Source: Pedobacter schmidteae (GTDB lineage: Bacteria; Bacteroidota; Bacteroidia; Sphingobacteriales; Sphingobacteriaceae). Taken from it: a stretch of 64,000 bases of DNA. The translations under genes were made by a program, and so were the position numbers. Shown in pieces: positions 61,444 through 64,000 of the stretch (positions within the stretch are counted from its first letter, which is position 1; each line of letters begins with the position of its first letter). The stretch is from NCBI RefSeq assembly GCF_900564155.1, contig NZ_LS999839.1, positions 1,485,097 through 1,549,096 of the forward strand, given 5' to 3'. The notes beneath the pieces are model-generated. The model was not told the origin of the DNA. It ran no database searches and saw nothing but the letters and a program-made list of their open reading frames with translations.

Positions 61444-63942
61444 ATGAATAACTGGTTAAAAGCGAATGGCATTCATCTGGCCATCATTGGATTTTTTGTT
61501 ATCATCTGTTTCGTGTATTTCAGTCCTGTGCTGCAAGGCAAGGCTCCTGCTCAGGATGATGTGTTGCAGGCAAAAGCCATGCAAAAAGAGATCATGGAAT
61601 ATAAGGACAAAGACGGTAAAGCTCCTTTATGGACCAATCAAATGTTTGGCGGTATGCCGGCTTACCAGATTTGGGCACAGTACGCTTACAATGGTGCAAC
61701 TTATGGTTTAAAGCTGATTTTGAATACATTCCCGGCCCCTGTCGGATCGATATTATTACTGTTAACCGGAACTTATTTTCTGTTTATTGTGCTTCGGGTA
61801 AATCCCTGGCTGGCCGCTGCGGGGGCCATTGCTTTTGCATTTACGACTTATAATTTTGTATTGATAGCTGCGGGGCACAACAATAAAGTGCTGGCTATAG
61901 GCTTTTTTGCGCCGATTATTGCTGGCTTTATCTTAACCTTTAGGGGGAAATATCTGCTTGGAGGAAGTTTGACAGCGCTGTTTCTGGCGTTGATGATCAG
62001 GGCAAATCACGTGCAGATGACTTATTATCTGTTGTTGTGTATCCTTATTTTTATGGGGATTGAGTTTTACCAGGCTTATAAAAATAAAACATTACCGGCT
62101 TTGGGCAAGACCATCGGTGTGCTATCGGCAGCGCTGGTTTTGGCGATTATGGTGAATGCAAGTTTATTATGGACAACAGCCGAATATGCAAAAGAGACCA
62201 TCCGTGGAAAGTCAAACCTGACGGCGGCAGCCACAGCAGACGGAGGTGACGCTAATGCCAAAGCCAAAGATTATGCTTATGGCTGGAGTCAGGGTGTTGG
62301 TGAAAGTTTTACTTTCCTGATTCCTGATCTTTATGGTGGTGCAACCAGTATCAATGAATTAGCCAAGCCGGAAAGCCATATGTTTAAAGCGCTTTCGGAG
62401 GTTACAGGTGGTGATCCAAATCAGACGCTGCAAGCCATTCAACAGCTGGCCCAAAATCTGAATATGCAGCAGTATTGGGGTGAAAAGCCTGGTACTTCCG
62501 GCGGATATTATTTCGGTGCAATTCTGTGTTTCCTCTTTGTTTTTGGGATATTCATTGTAAGAAGCCATTTAAAATGGTGGATACTGGCTACGACTGTATT
62601 GTTTATTCTGCTTTCTTTTGGAAAGAATTTTCCGATGATCTCAGATTTGTTCTTCGATTATTTCCCACTATACAACAAATTCAGAGCTGTTGAGTCAATT
62701 CTGGCCGTAGTTGGATTGATGGTGCCAATGTTGGCCATTTTAGCGGTGAAAGAAGCGTTAGAAGGCAAGATTGATCAGAAAGAACTGATCAAAAAACTAA
62801 AATGGTCGGCCGGTATTACTGGCGGTTTTGCTTTGATTGTTGCCATTGCACCTACGGTATTTTTTAGCTTTACTACAGCCAACCATCAGGAGATAGTACA
62901 AGCGCTTACGCAAAGTTTACAGAACAATGCAGCGTTGGCACATAAGATTGCCAATGCCTTGATAGAAGACAGGATTGCAATTGCACGTGCCGATGCCTTC
63001 CGTTCTTTTATCTTTATTGCCATTGGTTTTGGTTTGGTTTGGGCATTGATTACTAAGAAAATGAATGTTCAGCTGGCCTGTGGCTTACTGGCTTTTGTGG
63101 TTTTAGTGGACATGTGGCAGGTAGACCGACGTTATCTGAACAACAGTAATTTTGCAACTAAGAGCGATTTAGCCAATCATTTCCAGCCAAGGGATGTAGA
63201 TAATTTTATCACCGCAGATAAAGACCCTGATTTCAGGGTGTTTGATATGACCATTAATACTTTTTCGAGTGCAAGTGCCTCTGCATTCCATAAGACGGTT
63301 GGAGGATATCATGCAGCTAAATTGAAGCGTTATCAGGAACTGATTGAAAATCAATTCAGCAAGAGCGTGAACCAGGATGTGCTGGATATGCTCAACACGA
63401 AGTATATCATTACCCAGGATCAGCAAAATGGTTCTTATAAAATGCAACGCAATGCAACAGCTTCGGGACATGCCTGGATAGTGCCACACGTACAGTTTGC
63501 TAAAGATGCGGATGAAGAGATGAAGGCGATCAGTAGTTTTGATCCTAAAAAAGAAGCTATTGTAGACGTAAGGTATAAAAGTATGATTGATGAGAAGCGC
63601 TTAGGACCAGGTACTGGTGCAATCATTACGCTGGATAGCTATCATCCAGATCATTTGGTTTATTCCTATAGCGCACCAACAGATGTGATTGCAGTATTCT
63701 CTGAGATTTATTACGATAAAGGCTGGAATATGTATGTGGATGGGGCTAAAAAACCTTATTTCAGAGCTGATTACGTATTGAGGGCCGCACAGTTGGAAGC
63801 GGGCAATCACAAGGTTGAATTTAAATTTGAACCGGTTTCTTATTATATGGGCGAGAAAATTTCACTGGCTGGTTCGATTTTGTTGCTGGCCGGTTTGGGT
63901 TTTGCTTTTTACACTGAGAAGAAGGGGAAAAAAACAATTTGA
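61444..63942 (+). CDS. Large membrane protein of the YfhO family
   Basis: An 832-residue protein with about 12-13 membrane helices and a large soluble domain near the C-terminus. The N-terminal helix is followed by a segment with QMFGGMPAYQIWAQ, a family feature, and KFRAVESILAVVGLMVPM near residue 415. Relatives are glycosyltransferase-like (GT-C) proteins for modifying wall or surface polymers; the Gram-positive YfhO glycosylates lipoteichoic acid. The substrate here is unknown. The gene ends 58 bases before the window edge. Confidence 0.85.
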   Translation: MNNWLKANGIHLAIIGFFVIICFVYFSPVLQGKAPAQDDVLQAKAMQKEIMEYKDKDGKAPLWTNQMFGGMPAYQIWAQYAYNGATYGLKLILNTFPAPVGSILLLLTGTYFLFIVLRVNPWLAAAGAIAFAFTTYNFVLIAAGHNNKVLAIGFFAPIIAGFILTFRGKYLLGGSLTALFLALMIRANHVQMTYYLLLCILIFMGIEFYQAYKNKTLPALGKTIGVLSAALVLAIMVNASLLWTTAEYAKETIRGKSNLTAAATADGGDANAKAKDYAYGWSQGVGESFTFLIPDLYGGATSINELAKPESHMFKALSEVTGGDPNQTLQAIQQLAQNLNMQQYWGEKPGTSGGYYFGAILCFLFVFGIFIVRSHLKWWILATTVLFILLSFGKNFPMISDLFFDYFPLYNKFRAVESILAVVGLMVPMLAILAVKEALEGKIDQKELIKKLKWSAGITGGFALIVAIAPTVFFSFTTANHQEIVQALTQSLQNNAALAHKIANALIEDRIAIARADAFRSFIFIAIGFGLVWALITKKMNVQLACGLLAFVVLVDMWQVDRRYLNNSNFATKSDLANHFQPRDVDNFITADKDPDFRVFDMTINTFSSASASAFHKTVGGYHAAKLKRYQELIENQFSKSVNQDVLDMLNTKYIITQDQQNGSYKMQRNATASGHAWIVPHVQFAKDADEEMKAISSFDPKKEAIVDVRYKSMIDEKRLGPGTGAIITLDSYHPDHLVYSYSAPTDVIAVFSEIYYDKGWNMYVDGAKKPYFRADYVLRAAQLEAGNHKVEFKFEPVSYYMGEKISLAGSILLLAGLGFAFYTEKKGKKTI

Positions 63943-64000
63943 CGGACGAGCTTCAAATTAAACAGGCCAGATTAGATTCTAATGCCTGTATTGCTAAGAA

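Noticed and set aside
63939..64000. Possible start of another gene (TTG frame overlapping the YfhO-type stop)
   Set aside because: The frame is open to the window edge for about 20 codons, but this is too short to judge, and no family can be recognised.
1..64000. CRISPR arrays, tRNA or rRNA genes, prophage or complete insertion sequences
   Set aside because: None was recognised on reading both strands; the repeats seen are short and lack spacers, transposase genes or cloverleaf features.

Overview
The window looks like chromosomal DNA of a Bacteroidota of the family Sphingobacteriaceae, most like Pedobacter or a close relative. The evidence is moderate GC, A-rich leaders with few Shine-Dalgarno sites, several promoters of the Bacteroidota type (TTG, about 19 bases, TAnnTTTG), type IX secretion/gliding genes (gldJ, porV), a polysaccharide-utilisation fragment, an ExbB-ExbD-ExbD-TonB operon and the short NuoG typical of this phylum. 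Species cannot be named from sequence alone. No rRNA, tRNA, CRISPR array, prophage or complete insertion sequence was seen, and no stretch over 300 bases lacks a gene.

Layout. 1-5075: end of a glycan-utilisation locus (truncated NHL-repeat protein, GH29 fucosidase, GH88 unsaturated glucuronyl hydrolase, DUF2264 protein). 5148-10246: small conserved protein, metK behind a probable SAM-II-type riboswitch, a lipid kinase with a SUI1-like factor, and pckA. 10520-16468: energy transduction operon exbB-exbD-exbD-tonB, small membrane protein, PstS-like lipoprotein and TPR protein. 16546-29506: a complete 14-subunit respiratory complex I locus, nuoA to nuoN in order. 29552-33951: tightly packed housekeeping operon (DedA, pyrophosphatase, CBS/CorC protein, rsmE, DUF4159, biotin carrier). 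34035-37029: gldJ and porV, divergent. 37138-40065: ispF, pirin, YceI, a Crp/Fnr regulator and a 52-residue FeoB-associated Cys-rich membrane protein.

40116-46206 is the most unusual part. Five co-directional genes encode an esterase, an ATP-grasp ligase with a lysine-rich histone-H1-like tail, a YbdK/GCS2 carboxylate-amine ligase, a class I glutamine amidotransferase and a second ATP-grasp-like protein. A divergent esterase lies beside them. Together they look like a pathway building and trimming an amide- or peptide-linked small molecule of unknown identity.

46462-48267 is typA behind a promoter region dense in inverted and tandem repeats. 48360-56124 is a surface polysaccharide cluster (FkbM methyltransferase, flippase, four glycosyltransferases, acyltransferase). 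56163-63942 holds nucleotide salvage (YjjG, Upp), a DUF7033-type protein, uvrB, YwbE, a DUF4834 protein and a large YfhO-type membrane protein.
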